Positions 44,625-55,135 of a stretch of DNA of 64,000 nt are shown piece by piece. The position numbers and the translations under genes were made by a program. Source of the stretch: Cepaea nemoralis (Eukaryota > Mollusca > Gastropoda > Stylommatophora > Helicidae); contig JACEFZ010021368.1 in the NCBI GenBank assembly GCA_014155875.1, forward strand, positions 166,501 through 230,500, read 5' to 3'. A model generated the notes under the pieces. It had not been told where the DNA came from and ran no database searches. It worked only from the letters and a program-made list of their open reading frames with translations. Position 1 is the stretch's first letter. Each line of letters starts with the position of its first letter.

Positions 44625-47600
44625 GACCACTCAGTCCCCTTGATGATATATACATTATAAATATTTTTTTAAAAAGATTTTTCCAATACTTCAGTATTTG
44701 TGATTTTGTCTTGCAACTTAATACCAAGAATTCTTCGCAGACACCGCATATGAAAGCTGTTTAAACGTTTCTCTTGGTGTGAGTTGTCCAGGTGTCACTG
44801 CCATAAAGAAGAATACTAAGGACACAAGCTTAATAGACAAGGACTTTTGTTTTGGCAGTAAGCTTCCTGTTCTCCCAGACTATTTTTCTTAACCTGTTCA
44901 TTGTTTTTGCTGCCTTACCAAACCGGATGTTGATTTCTGATCTAGGGATAATTTGCTATTTACCACTGATCCTAGATATGTAAAATGGTCTACCATCTCT
45001 AGTTCGGCGTCGTCAATAAAGATTGATGGTACCCCATGTGCACCTTGTGACATAATCTGTGTCTTCTTTTTGCTAATTGTTAAACCAAATTCAGAACAAG
45101 CATTGGAGAATGCAGATAGTAGACATTGCAATTCTTCCTCAGAGTGGGTCGTAACTGCAGCATCATCTGCAAAATGCAACTCTCTGATCAGTACCCTCCT
45201 AATTTTGGTCTTGGCCTTCAATCTCTGAGCATTGTAGAGGCCGCCATCTGAGCGTGAGTGAATGTATATACCACCATCCTGATCACGAAAGGCATATTTC
45301 AGTAGAAGTGAAAAGTATATTCCAAAGAGGGTGGGAGCTAGTACACAACCTTGCTTAACTCCACTCTTGATTTCAAACTCTTCAGAAGTTGCACCATCAA
45401 ACTTGATTATACCCTTCATGCCTGTGTGGAACGATTCCACAATGGACAGAAGAGTTGGTGGGCAGCCAATCTTCTTTAGTGCCTTGAACAGACCCTCACG
45501 ACTGACCAAATCAAATGCCTTTGTGAGGTCGATGAAGGCAATAAACAGTGGTTGATTCTGTTCACGGCATTTTTCTTGCATTTGTCGCAATGAGAATATC
45601 ATATCAATGGTAGACCGGTTCTGTCGAAAGCCACACTGTGATTCGGGGTAGACTTGATCTCCTAGGACTTGAAGTCTGCGCAGAACAATTCTGGCAAATA
45701 CTTTTCCAACAATACACAGAAGTGAGATACCCCTATAGTTGTTGCAGTCGCTCCGATCGCCCTTGTTCTTGTACAGTGTTATGATGCTTGAATTTTTAAA
45801 ATCCTGTGGAACTTGTCCTTCTCGCCAGCATAGCTCTATTAGCTGGTGGATCTGTAGAGTGAGTGTGTCTTGCCCACTCCTGATAACCTCTATTGGAATC
45901 CCATCCTTACCTGGAGCCTTGCCAGATGCAAGTTCATTTATAGCACACTTAACTTCTGTTATGGTAGGAAGTGTGTCCAGGTGGTCAAGAGTTGGTAGAG
46001 CCTCTATGGCGTTGAGGGCATCATCCGCTAGTTTGGTCTCACTTGAGTAAAGCTCCAAATAGTGCTCTACCCATCTGTCCATCTGCTGTTTCTTATCAGT
46101 TATGATTTCTCCAGTCAAGGTTTTCAATGGTGCACTTCTTTTGATCATTGGACCACAGGCTTTCTTTATTCCTTCATACATGCTTCTGATGTTTCCCTTA
46201 TCACTTGCGATTTGAATGGACTCACATAATCATTTGCACACTGCCTGGCAGCCTTTTGCACATCCTTCCTAGCTTGTTTTAGCTCACTCAGAGTGTTACG
46301 CGTTGGTCTTTCCTTGTTTCTTAAGAGAGCTATCTTCTTCTAATCAATCAAGGGCTGCAGAGACTGGCTGTTTGCCGCAAACCAGTCCTGCCTCTTATGA
46401 TCCACAGTGCCGTAAACCCCTACGGCAGTTTTATAAAGAGTTTCCTTAAGTTGACCCCACTTTTCATTTACTGTAAATTTTCTGGTGTGTCAGTGAATGC
46501 GTTTTCAAGTTGCTGTTGAAACTGAAAGCACTTTCAGGATCGTGAGTGTTAATAATATTAATCCTGGGGCTAGATTTGTGTTTAGCTGTGTAGATTCTCT
46601 TTGGTTCAGTCTAACCCTTGCAACAACCAAAGAATGATCCGTATCACAGTCAGCACTATGGTAACTTCAAGTCAATGATATATGGTTCAGATGTTGTCTC
46701 CGTGTGATGATGAAGTCCAGCTGGTGCCAATGGCTGGATCTTGGATGTTTCCATGTGACCTTATGCAGCTCTTTTGTTTTAAAAAAGGAGTTTGTAATAC
46801 ATAGGTCATTTCTGGTGCAATGCTCCAGCAGCCTTTGCCCATTTTCATTCATGCGGCCGATGTTGTATTTTCTAAGGCTCACTGGCTATGAACTCGAGTC
46901 CTTGCCCACATGAGCATTGAAATCACCGATCATATAAATGTAGTCAGATTTTGGAACTGCCTTGATCACGGAGTCTAACTCTTCATAGAACGAATCCTTC
47001 ACATCATCAGAGGAATCGAGTGTCAGTGCATATGCAGTAATAATGGTGGCAAAACCACAAGAGGTTGCCAAGCGCAGGGATAATAGTCTTTCATTTCCTC
47101 CTGCTGGAATTTCAATCATTCCCAGTAGCGAATTCTTCACTGCAAAGCCCACACCGTGTTGCCTTTTTCCTTCCAAAAAAAGGTGTAATTGTTTTCCCTG
47201 AGTGACCCTTCCTCAGCGAGGCGAGTCTCCTGCAGGCCAGCAATATCAATGTTAAGACGATTGAGTTCGGCATCAATCACAGCCGTTTTTCTCACATCGT
47301 CAATATTGGTCAAGTCAGTGGAAATTCCTGGACACATGGTTCTCACGTTCCAAGTTGCAAGCCGTAGCTTGAGGTGTCTATTTGCTCTTTTTATTGTACC
47401 TGGTGCATTGGTGTTACAGCCTGCTATTCAAATTTTGTCTAGCCCCAAGCACCCATTGAAGCAGACAGGCTGTGGCGTATCAGCACCCAATTGGCCGGGG
47501 GCTGCCCAGGTTGAGGCAGGCGGTAGTTGATCAGTGACACCTGTAGGTGTCTCCCACCGTCAGAGGCAACGCGTGGCGCCCCATGTCTACGCCAATTGAC

Positions 47601-49297
47601 AGGGACTTATAATCCGTAACAGTTGCCTCTCGCTTTGATTCCGAGACCAGTTAAGACCAGGGATGGAGTTATTGCTTCTCCATAGCACAAAGCCTGTGCT
47701 AAAATATAGAGATCATGTGTTGCCCATGCAGCATGATCCCTCTCTCGGCTTGTCTAGTTCACTCCAGAGGAAACGTAACACGTCTACATCTGAAACAAGA
47801 CAAGCTGCAGAAGCTGCCGGATCAACAAAGCAATGCTCTAACTGTCCGCCTGTCGGAGCTTCGATCCTAGAACAGCCGCCAACCAAGGCTTAGGGCCTGG
47901 TTTGCCCTACCATGACATGTTGTCTTTAGGTTGCATTTCCTCGCACCAGGGTAAGGCTTGTACCCTCCCAATTGCGATCTTCCACCCGAAGCCGTTGGCA
48001 CAATATGGGGCGTCGGGTTTGGTAAGCGACGCCCAATGTTCGGCTCTAACAGAAAGCAGGTAGTACCGTCTACTGTTATACGGTAGCTCAGTTATATCTG
48101 ACTAAGACCTAACATTAATATATATATATGTATGTGTGTGTGTGTGTTTATGTGTGTGTGAGAGAGTGTGTGTGTGTGTGTATACATATTTATAAATGGT
48201 CATGTGATGCAACTGGTAGATTTTAAGATGTGGCCTAACATGGATAGCACGTAATGTCATGGAATGTAACCGCAGAATGTATGATAATAATCGCATCATT
48301 CCTCCAGTGCTGATTGGTCTAACAAATATAAGGCGCTATCACCATATGTGCCGGTTTCCCTGACCTACGACTTTAACGAATTTCTCCGTGATCCCGTATA
48401 TCCACGTGAAGAACGCACCTGCGCGAGATTGCCCGTTGGTTACTTACTGGATATGTGAGCCGGTCGCTCAGAAAACAATGGCAAACTACTGACCGCTATC
48501 TTGCCAAGACATAAACAATCAGATGAAAGATGCTGATGTTGACTGCAATGTCCTGTAAAGGATATGCGAAAGAAAAAAATAATCACCATATGTCCGCTAA
48601 GCATCAACGACTTTCAGTTAAGTCCTTTACTTAGTTCACTTACTTTAAATAACAAGTGACATTCGTAACGTATATAACTTTTGTATTTTGTATCCAGGTG
48701 AAAAGTATATTCACTGCACGACGAATGTTGATGTTAACAGTCGCCATTTATGTGGTTCTGCTGTTAAGTATGGCGCCCTTCTACGTCGTCAACAGTCTAG
48801 GGCCAAAATGGTATCCTGCCAGAAATAAAACACTCCTCGGCGTTGTTTTCGCAGCGGATAGACAGCTCGTGGACACATTCTCTTTTGTCATCAATAACGT
48901 TTTTATTCCAATAACAGCATTTGTGGTTATAATTTCGTGCACGATGACCATGGTGATACAATTGAAAATAACAACAAAATGGAGTACATTATCAATCAGC
49001 TCATCGCATGCTCAAACTATTTCAAATCGGAATCGAAGAGTATCCAAAATGGTGATAACTATTTCCATCATGTTTATATTGTGTTTTATTCCTACCAGCA
49101 TTGGTTTCATAGCTAGCACTATCTTCCCTGAATTGTCAATTACTGGGAAGTACAAGAATTTACTGACAATAATCGCTATATTTGCTTTTGTTCTAGAGAC
49201 CTTGCATTCGTCGATCAATATTTTTGTGTATTACAACATGAGTACTAAATATAAACAGGCATTTAATCGTGTATTTTGTAAGACTGCTATTGCATAA
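30809..49297 (+). CDS. Chemosensory-type 7TM receptor, gene span (3 exons)
   Basis: A rhodopsin-like GPCR of 351 residues resembling gastropod chemosensory receptors. Exons 30809-31049, 41550-41764 and 48698-49297 total 1056 nt with consistent phases and GT/AG junctions. TM1 is in exon 1; TM2-TM3 with an ERC motif in place of DRY in exon 2; TM4-TM7 with NIFVYYN near the end in exon 3. No frame lesion was seen, so it may be functional. The two introns (about 10.5 and 6.9 kb) are filled with mobile elements. Ligand unknown; an upstream non-coding exon cannot be excluded. Confidence 0.85.
31405..31766. repeat. 181-bp perfect-type tandem duplication
   Basis: 31405-31585 and 31586-31766 are nearly identical (one difference noted, TTTGG versus TTTAG). 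The unit covers the end of the Penelope-like coding region. Confidence 0.95.
31405..32118 (-). pseudogene. Penelope-like element, GIY-YIG endonuclease fragment
   Basis: The minus strand reads NLIYIIICKRCDMNYIGQIG, then RFREHLRDL and VSNHFNSSNH: the GIY-YIG endonuclease C-terminal domain of Penelope-like retroelements. Motif spacing fits, though the GIY triad is altered. No reverse transcriptase part is seen upstream. The distal 3' part lies in a 181-bp tandem duplication. Confidence 0.85.
32140..34340 (-). pseudogene. hAT-type transposase relic (GTF2IRD2-like)
   Basis: Minus-strand pieces in order: a C..H-type zinc segment with KRLYQTKHSDFGYN (about 34310-34250), ITLSRRTVVRRVDKIS (about 33970), then after an interruption GLVWNKMARVTTDGARA and CVIHQESLC (about 33020-32860), WLSMDKVLRGVWDLREEI (about 32690) and CHFPLL near 32410. 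These match the hAT-derived GTF2IRD2/ZBED-like domain order. Stops and frameshifts throughout. Confidence 0.85.
33080..33770. other. Insertion of unknown identity splitting the hAT relic
   Basis: The transposase reading stops at about 33770 and resumes at about 33080 with the next expected residues (TTATR then TTSHDIFNAV), so some 690 bp were inserted. No ORF or terminal repeats recognised. Confidence 0.5.
34400..35080. other. No gene; very AT-rich intron sequence
   Basis: Poly-A and poly-T runs only. Confidence 0.5.
35085..35235 (-). pseudogene. RTE LINE 3' coding fragment
   Basis: Minus strand: YSGHLMGNEVVKNIVTTGTI then KKRDRGRPRKIML, the C-terminal motif also seen at 56180 and 57690. Confidence 0.75.
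35236..35709. other. No gene; possible LINE debris
   Basis: AT-rich with a LINE-like patch near 35600-35690. Not resolvable by eye. Confidence 0.3.
35710..35825 (-). repeat. 3' LTR remnant
   Basis: TGCCGGATGTATGAG to GCTAGCACTGGCTCAAATGCTTGCTTT matches 39808-39930 of the 5' LTR, then runs into (AT)n. Confidence 0.8.
35826..35914. repeat. (AT)n microsatellite at LTR/pol junction
   Basis: About 44 AT units joining truncated LTR to truncated pol; the intact LTR has TTTAATATAG at this point. Confidence 0.95.
35940..36600 (-). pseudogene. Gmr1-like reverse transcriptase domain
   Basis: Minus strand: VRVKTYPVPYAKANPLKDEI, LLSAGIISPSESPFNASVVL, RLCIDCKQLNTVT, then EFNVLPFGLSNTP and FMDDILIAT, the catalytic xxDD box of gypsy RT. 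Frame broken near 36250-36280. RNase H should follow but is deleted. Confidence 0.9.
36613..37972 (-). pseudogene. Gmr1-like integrase
   Basis: H2C2-type zinc module near 37800 (HRMPFSGHMGINATTQQI), first catalytic Asp in VAVDIVGTLTQ (about 37595), second in LTDNGSQF (about 37420), Glu in HPASNAVVE (about 37330), then LFFGRPNKGPLE. The C-terminal strand region ending HLNLLRKYTERS (about 36820) runs on towards the RT N-terminus. Several stops. Confidence 0.88.
38374..39600 (-). pseudogene. Gmr1-like gag with zinc knuckle
   Basis: Minus strand from about 39597 (MADTARLRNLLIETCKQ): charged coiled coil, capsid-like domain with FERMCVMCGLEETKWA and QYVERLKTYLNKW, then CSHCNTHTQNTKDC, an imperfect CCHC knuckle, near 38530. 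Multiple stops. The protease is expected at 38.4-38.0 kb but no DTG/DSG motif was identified. Confidence 0.78.
39808..40900 (-). repeat. 5' LTR (approximate)
   Basis: Starts TGTCGGATGTATGAG on the plus strand; the first 120 bp match the 3' LTR remnant. The outer edge near 40.9 kb is a guess. Confidence 0.5.
40901..41549. other. Intron sequence, no feature seen
   Basis: AT-rich DNA up to the exon 2 acceptor (TTTCTAACAG). Confidence 0.5.
41550..41764 (+). CDS. Receptor exon 2 (TM2-TM3)
   Basis: Acceptor AG 41548-41549, donor GT 41765-41766. Encodes LSMADICRLVTLTW, then HVTFSRITAWITALITIERC and VTAPLK. ERC replaces the DRY motif. Phase fits exons 1 and 3. Confidence 0.87.
41767..42796. other. 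Intron sequence, no gene seen
   Basis: AT-rich. The short ORFs have no recognisable content. Confidence 0.5.
42797..43000 (+). repeat. tRNA-derived SINE, family 2
   Basis: TGGCGAGTGGC (A box) and GGTTCGAATCC (B box, near 42850), then CCTAACCTGCAGAGTTCGCG body. Same family as 28935-29130, opposite strand. Confidence 0.8.
43315..43713 (-). repeat. tRNA-derived SINE, family 3
   Basis: Minus strand head: AAGGGGACTGAGTAGTCTCGAG (A-box region) and GGTCCCTTGTTCAAGCCCC (B-box region), followed by about 300 bp of body. A short copy of its head recurs at 44621-44645. Confidence 0.65.
43716..44645. repeat. Cluster of three family-1 SINEs separated by (AT)n
   Basis: SINEs at 43786-44030 (+), 44046-44262 (-) and 44294-44560 (+), with (AT)n at 43718-43780, 44266-44294 and 44569-44620 and an A-run at 44530-44568. 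The plus copies show GGCCGAGGGGTTAGCAGC (A box) and GGTTCGAATC (B box), pointing to a Ser/Leu-type tRNA origin. The cluster is bracketed by two copies of a 25-bp family-3 head (ACTCAGTCCCCTTGATGAT). Confidence 0.85.
44660..48060 (-). mobile_element. RTE-type LINE with endonuclease and RT (3'-truncated)
   Basis: Minus strand: 5' region (48060-47400), endonuclease (about 47380-46560), linker and RT (46181-44898), post-RT to about 44700, where it stops near an (AT)n tract. EN motifs TWNVRT, GLQETRL and GDFNAHVG are kept; stops lie within EN and the linker. It is the same family as 941-2034 and 22395-22600. Confidence 0.92.
44898..46181 (-). CDS. LINE reverse transcriptase, 427 open codons
   Basis: Open RT region with CNNYRGISLL, GFRQNRSTIDMIF, AFIDLTKAFD (motif A), SGVKQGCVLAP (motif B) and LHFADDAAV (motif C, catalytic DD). 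The usual upstream endonuclease is present but frame-disrupted, and the post-RT segment continues in another frame, so activity is unlikely. Lies in intron 2 of the receptor gene, antisense. Confidence 0.9.
   Translation of the reverse strand: MYEGIKKACGPMIKRSAPLKTLTGEIITDKKQQMDRWVEHYLELYSSETKLADDALNAIEALPTLDHLDTLPTITEVKCAINELASGKAPGKDGIPIEVIRSGQDTLTLQIHQLIELCWREGQVPQDFKNSSIITLYKNKGDRSDCNNYRGISLLCIVGKVFARIVLRRLQVLGDQVYPESQCGFRQNRSTIDMIFSLRQMQEKCREQNQPLFIAFIDLTKAFDLVSREGLFKALKKIGCPPTLLSIVESFHTGMKGIIKFDGATSEEFEIKSGVKQGCVLAPTLFGIYFSLLLKYAFRDQDGGIYIHSRSDGGLYNAQRLKAKTKIRRVLIRELHFADDAAVTTHSEEELQCLLSAFSNACSEFGLTISKKKTQIMSQGAHGVPSIFIDDAELEMVDHFTYLGSVVNSKLSLDQKSTSGLVRQQKQ
48100..48185. repeat. (TG)n microsatellite
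   Basis: TATATATG then TGTGTG repeats with GAGA interruption. Confidence 0.9.
48343..48585 (+). repeat. tRNA-derived SINE, family 1
   Basis: Body GCCGGTCGCTCAGAAAACAA, GGCAAACTACTGACCG, TTGCCAAGAC and end CCTGTAAAGGATATGCGAAA are the clearest in the window. Confidence 0.8.
48698..49297 (+). CDS. Receptor exon 3 (TM4-TM7)
   Basis: Acceptor TATCCAG at 48697. VKSIFTARR opens it, then TM4 (TVAIYVVLLLSMAPFYVV), TM5 (VFIPITAFVVIISC), TM6 (MVITISIMFILCFIPTSIGF) and TM7 (TIIAIFAFVLETLHSSINIF), ending KQAFNRVFCKTAIA. NKT near 48828 is a possible glycosylation site in the second extracellular loop. Confidence 0.9.
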   Translation: MKSIFTARRMLMLTVAIYVVLLLSMAPFYVVNSLGPKWYPARNKTLLGVVFAADRQLVDTFSFVINNVFIPITAFVVIISCTMTMVIQLKITTKWSTLSISSSHAQTISNRNRRVSKMVITISIMFILCFIPTSIGFIASTIFPELSITGKYKNLLTIIAIFAFVLETLHSSINIFVYYNMSTKYKQAFNRVFCKTAIA

Positions 49298-50620
49298 TCT
49301 CTAAACAACTAACACAATACATTATAAATCGTGTGCAAAGTCTAGTGTTCCTAGCTGTGTGAGAACACGAATTGTGTTCTAGTAACTCTTACCGATTATA
49401 ATTCTCGTTTTCTTCGATTCACTAAGTTTGCTTGGATATGTTTTAAAACATAGTTAAATATCGCCTGTTAGACTGTCACTAGCCAATCTATGTGCTACTG
49501 GTTTAAGTATCTTATAACGTACATAATCCAGCCCTTTTGTTACCAGGATAAGCAGGGGAAGCAGATAACAGTACCACTTGTATAATATCATGTATTTAGT
49601 AAGTGGCCACACAATCCCTTCAAACATGAACATGTCATATAGACAACAAGAATAACTTCAACCAAGAGACAAGGTTGCTCTAGAAGGGCTATGACGCGAT
49701 GCGAAGAAATAAGGAGAGCATTGGTTGCTGCTAATCTTCATATCCCCTACGAAAACCTCCAGGATTAACCTCTGAAATTGTCGACTGTATTAGTTGTAGG
49801 AATTCAGCTTAGGTAGTGGATGAAAATAAATGTGATGTGATTGGCATTTTTGGGATTGTGCGAAATAGGGTGGCGTGGAGCTTCCAAGCAATGTGCTGAA
49901 CTCAAGCCATAAAGAACATTCTCAAGCAGGAGAAGAATTTACTCTGATGTTGTCTAGACAATTAGAGAAGGCACTGGTAGAGCGGGATTCGTTGAGTTCG
50001 GGGTAGTGTCAGCAACGGAGAAAATAAAGATTACCACGACCGAGTGTTACTCACCAATAAACAATGGAGATGAATCATTTAACTACGTGATGTATTAACT
50101 ACGGGATGTATTTGATGCGTTCGATAACGGTCCATCCGATTGAGATGAAATTTTCTACATGTGTTCTTTTCATTCCAGTGCAGCTAACTGTCATAGTTTG
50201 TTAGTGTACAATCAGCTATTTACGTACTAAAATGTAATATTTAAATTTACATTATCATTTATATATAGCGAGGGAACTTAACATAAGACAAGTTATTTCA
50301 AGGGGCATAAATTTTAATAGTTCTGCTATATATTTTATATATAGATTGTTGCATTGTTTTCAAAGATTTATAAACTCTTTGTCTACAGTTATTTACAGGC
50401 ATATAAGTTATAATAAATAATGATATAATCTTTAAGGCATTTTCAAAGTTTTCATTAAAAAAATGCATCTATTTAAATAGTGAAAATTTTATAACTCATC
50501 TTTTTATGTTTAAAGAAGTTATCTACAGTCATGTAGGTGATAAAAAAACAGTTTTCTTTAAAAATAATGGATGGTGTGTGGAAGGACATTCTTAAGTTAA
50601 TTTTTTTTTTGTTATATGAA
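49298..50620. other. No gene seen
   Basis: AT-rich 3' flank of the receptor. The last 500 bp (from about 50110) look like an old repeat that ends in the GC-rich units below. Confidence 0.4.
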
Positions 50621-50624
50621 TTTA

Positions 50625-50668
50625 ATGAGACGCTCCCCGCCAGGAGCTGGGCGAAGCCGGGCCGAGTC

Positions 50669-50735
<67 letters not shown>

Positions 50736-50821
50736 TAGTCGGGAACGGGAGCTTATATGACTACTTATATGAATTAAATGATATGTTCCCCACCAGGGAC
50801 TGGGTGAAGCCGGGCCGGGTC

Positions 50822-50853
<32 letters not shown>

Positions 50854-50942
50854 GGATTGTCGGGAACGGGAGCTTATATGACTACTTATATGAATTAAAT
50901 GAGGTGCTCCCCACCACAGGTTGGATGAAGCCGGGCCGGGTC

Positions 50943-50985
<43 letters not shown>

Positions 50986-51060
50986 CAGACAAGCAGACAG
51001 ACAGACAGACAGACAGATTCCCGCCAGGAGCTGGGCGAAGCCGGGCCAGGTCAGCTAGTA
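50625..51060. repeat. Three GC-rich units with (CAGA)n arrays
   Basis: CCAGGAGCTGGGCGAAGCCGGGCC-type blocks near 50640, 50790, 50915 and 51025, separated by (CAGA)n and a repeated GGGAACGGGAGCTTATATGAC segment. The end GGTCAGCTAGTAAATAATAAATAA resembles a retroelement 3' end with microsatellite tail. Family unknown. Confidence 0.8.
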
Positions 51061-52199
51061 AATAATAAATAAATGTCACCTTTCTAAGAGAACAGTGACT
51101 CGTCATTTATATCTCTCAATTTGTAATCGTGAATGAAATGTGTTCTAATATATGCTTTTCACTATAACAACAACAAAAGTACACTGTTAATCATCAGCTA
51201 ATGCATGCATTTACTGGTTGTTGCGGAGGTAGTTCGTCTATGTGTAGGGCCGCAGCAGGAATTGGTCACACTCAACAGAATTTCCCGCCGTATGGTATTT
51301 TCATTGTGAGCAGTCGATATGCAAACGAATTGTTAGTAGTGTCTACGGGTATCTCACGGAACATGTTGAATTGTTATCAACGAGTGCACGAAGAAGTCTA
51401 ATGAGAGTAGAAAATTATCTACAAGCATAAGATGACAAACATGGATGTTGGTCATGTAATGAGAAGAATAAATCCTGAAAAAAAAGATCAGAAGCAGAAG
51501 AAACAGCGGCAGACCGATGGAATTGAGGTTTGATGGATTCGAAGCATTAGCATGCATGAATATGAACGGCAGGTAAAAAGATGTTGATGATGTTGATGGA
51601 CCCGATGGACCAACAAGCAAGCGCCTTTACATGCCTTAAGGGGCATATAATATTCATCGCTTAGTGAATGATATGGTCAGTATTCAGCGAGTGACTACGC
51701 TCATACCATCGAAATCAACGAAGCTTCCAATTCGCCTGTTGCTGACTTCAAACTTCCAGGCGGTACGTCGGGACAATGTGAAAGGTCAAACAAAATTCAA
51801 TTGCCTATCTGTAAAGAGTTATTGCACTATTTCAGACCACCAAGCTGTGCATTGCACTTTCTGACACTACAGGAACCCTTTCCTTAGAACACGTATACAT
51901 TGCTTGTTGTTTGCTAGTTTTTCAGCAATTCTGAGATATATGCAATGATTCATGTCCAGGGAAAAATGCTCTAATGATGCACCCTAACGTAGATTTGAGA
52001 ATTGTGACTCTGCATATAATATGCAGGTCCTCACTCAACTCAGCACCTTCTGCGAAGTGTTACAATCAGGAAAAGGGTGTGGTGTTTGTCCTTCAGCCAG
52101 CGGAACGCCGCATTAACTTCCATTCTTAGACCAGAAGTCGTGCTGTTAATGCAAGGCTCTCTTGTACAAAACACAGCCCACTCACTTTTCCTATGATAC
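51061..52199. other. No gene; possible LINE scraps
   Basis: No firm feature. Weak LINE-like words near 51420-51560. Confidence 0.3.
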
Positions 52200-53880
52200 C
52201 CCATGAAATTCCTTTGCCAGTTATCAGTTATCAGTTATCAGTTGGGGTATCTTCATTGCACTCCGGACAGGTCCATAGGTGTTCAGATCCTCCCCCAGCA
52301 TATGCATCAGCGTCCGGTGGCTAATAGTGTCAGCTCTCTGTTGCCTGACGAGGCACCTCGTTTTCCCGATGTGCCTCTCGCGTATGGCCGTGCTCATTCT
52401 TAGTCTGAAGTCTTTCATCCTGGACAGCAGCGATGTGGATTCACTGACGTCAAAGTCCTCCGTTCTCTACATATCTTTAAGGACGTTAATAACATCGGCA
52501 CGATCCATGGGCTGGCCATCTACAGGGGGTGCAGAGCCAGCCAGTTTATCAGCTCGTTCATTTCCTTCGCCTCCCGCATATCCCGGGACGAAGATGAAGG
52601 TGACTTTACGGACAACAGACTACCAAAGCGACTCAGTCCACTGTCTACGTACAAATCCAGCTTCGACCTTCTGAATCATGCTCATTGGATCACTTAGTGC
52701 ACACACGTTGGTATAATGATGTGATTCCAGCCATATGAAAGCCTGTGTAACTGTCATCACCTCCATCGTCATGCTGCTCGTGGTCATAGAGTGGACACCA
52801 CTGGATTCTTGAACGGTTCGGCCCGCTGAACGGGCTTTAAATGCCCACGCAATTCTTTGCTGCTTTACAACATACCTATCTGTATAGATGAGCACTTCGG
52901 GGCTATTTCAGTGTTCATAGATAAGCGCGTCGACCTCTGCATTGACAGCGGCAGCGTTCTGCTCTCTGCACCGTCTTTCACCTGTGATAATGCAGGAGAA
53001 AGTGCACTTAAAAGCTGGAGGCACCGGCACCCATTCTTTGCCTGGGTTGATATTGGTAAGACTGCAGACCTTCTGACGACATCTTCCGCCCGACCCATCC
53101 ATGATTTTCCCGTCTTTAGCCTGTCACCCTTTTCTCTGAATATAGCGTTATGCAGAGGGTACTGCTCATCTGCCATTATTTGTAAGTATACACGAGCTCT
53201 CCAGATCTTAATCATGTGTTCCATTGTCGGAAAGTCAAGGAGGTTATCTCATTGCTACACATCTGGTGTCTCTCGTGCAGCCCAAAATGATGCGCATGGC
53301 TTCGTTTTGTACCTTTACAAGTCTTCCAATCTGTGTAGGGCTGACAATGAGGATGGCCAGGGCATACTCGATGCGTGAAAGCACCAGTCCTTGGAACAGA
53401 AGTATTAGCAGCCTTTGCTCGATATTGACAGTCGCCATGACTCTCATTGCTGACAAACCTTTTCGAGCTTTCGTTATGACATAATCGACATGATCTCTGA
53501 AGGACAGGCTACGATCAAGCCTCACGCCAAGATATGTCATGTACTGGGTTCTTCTCAAAATGCTTCCTTCCATTCTCACTGCCAGCAGGTCTGTGTTCAC
53601 AATATGGTTGTTTAGGGAGAACCATGTAACCGATGCCTTTGCATGGTTTGACAAGGGCATCGGCACCAGCATACCATGAGAAAATTCGATCTAGTTCGCC
53701 CTGCATATCATTTGTAACCGTCTGTATATCTCGGTCCTGTCAATACACGAGAATGTCGTCAGCAAATGACAGAGTCCTACCCCTCCAGTCCAACTCTTTT
53801 GCCAATTAGCAGCCAAGTAGATGATTAAATTGTTGACGCACGAATTGTCATGAATCAGTGGTTGGAACTCCATTTAGCAC
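52200..53880 (-). pseudogene. LINE with RT end and RNase H (broken)
   Basis: Minus strand: RT motif C LSFADDIL (about 53755), TYLGVRLDRSLSFRDHVDYV (about 53545), post-RT region, a mutated RNase H (MLIYTDRYV, the second Asp region ALSDPMSM) and a tail of three ATAACTG repeats at 52213-52240. Many frameshifts. Distinct from the (AATC)n-tail RNase H LINE. Confidence 0.85.
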
Positions 53881-54500
53881 AAACTGCCAATCCCTACACC
53901 CCCACCCCTATGTGTTTATAACCCTGCACAGATTTGACCCACTCTTTTCCTCTGCGAATGTTGTCAACTTCTCTTATTGTTTTATCTGCCAAGGTCATTC
54001 GTGTGTTGCTCTGTTCAACCAAATGGCCGTTAACTATGGCCAGGATATCATGCATGGAGGGCCTCTCAGAGATATGACCTGTCCACAGTCGTGCAAAAAG
54101 TTAGGTTGTTTCAGAGACACACTGCGTGCATGTTCCTTGCACATCCCAGGATCATATGCAAATTCATTATGTACGCGGTCTAGTTTTACTATCTACACTT
54201 TGACACTGTGGGAAGTCCCAATCCATACTCAATTACTGAGCTACTGAGAAGTTGGCAGAGTGAACAATATATGTGCAATGTTGATTGCTACTGTAATCTT
54301 CAGTGTCCTATATCCCTTTTAGATCTCATAGAACACTTCTTTTACATTATCCCCGAACGACACGCTCCTCTTTTTGCTGATTGTCTGGTATCTCAGTATG
54401 CCCTCCCTGTTAACATTGATGCCGTTTATTTTGAGAACTGGTTTTCTAGCCTAAACAGTTTTACTGCCCAGAGAGAACATAAAACACATATGCATTATTT
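53881..54500. other. No gene recognised
   Basis: A plus ORF at 54208-54510 (100 codons) has no motif I recognise and is left unassigned. Confidence 0.3.
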
Positions 54501-54504
54501 ATGT

Positions 54505-55135
54505 TGGTGACTGTCAGAATCTCCAATAAGCCCTTAGAGAGGCTATAAGAGGTAACACAAATATAGTAGGGAGACACCAGACAGGAGAGACACCAGCGCT
54601 ATAAATAGCCTCACACGGAGACACACTGGTGTCAGAAAAGGGGCTAACAGGTACAAGTGAGCAAGGGCGTCCCCAAGCTATTAGGAAGCTTGGCCTTACG
54701 AGTAACCGTGAAGTGCCAGGTTACTCTAGCTCACAAGCCAGCGTGCTTGGGACTCCATGCACGCAGAACTAGCTACTGCACGGAGGGGACAGCGTTCCGT
54801 GCTTGACCACACAATGTGTAGCGTCAGGACAGACCCGACTGGAGTCTTTAGAGAGTAGACGTATTCTTGACAAATGCTATAGTTTCTAGGCAATAGTCAA
54901 ATAGTAGGCTGTAGGCTTAGATTGTGATTACTAGCATCAATTCTCACCACTTCATTGCATTCATGTTGTATATTGTAAATGAAGCCTAACGCTCGCAGAG
55001 CCATTAAATTGTTAGCTCTAAATAAATTGCATTCCTTTTGCAAATGTCACGAGTTGTTATTTCGTGCTGTGCAAAAGTAGGGGAGTCCTGAGAACCCTGT
55101 AGCAAGCAAGTCGCTGACAGTGACACCAACCATCT
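54505..55135 (+). repeat. Solo-LTR-like or TIR element
   Basis: Edges TTGGTGACTGTCAG and CTGACAGTGACACCAA form an imperfect inverted repeat. Inside lie a TATA box (CTATAAATAG, about 54599) and AATAAA near 55021 with a GT-rich region after it, as in an LTR. No target duplication was found. Confidence 0.45.

Noticed and set aside
47189..47530. Plus-strand ORF in the LINE region
   Set aside because: Antisense shadow of the LINE endonuclease on the minus strand.
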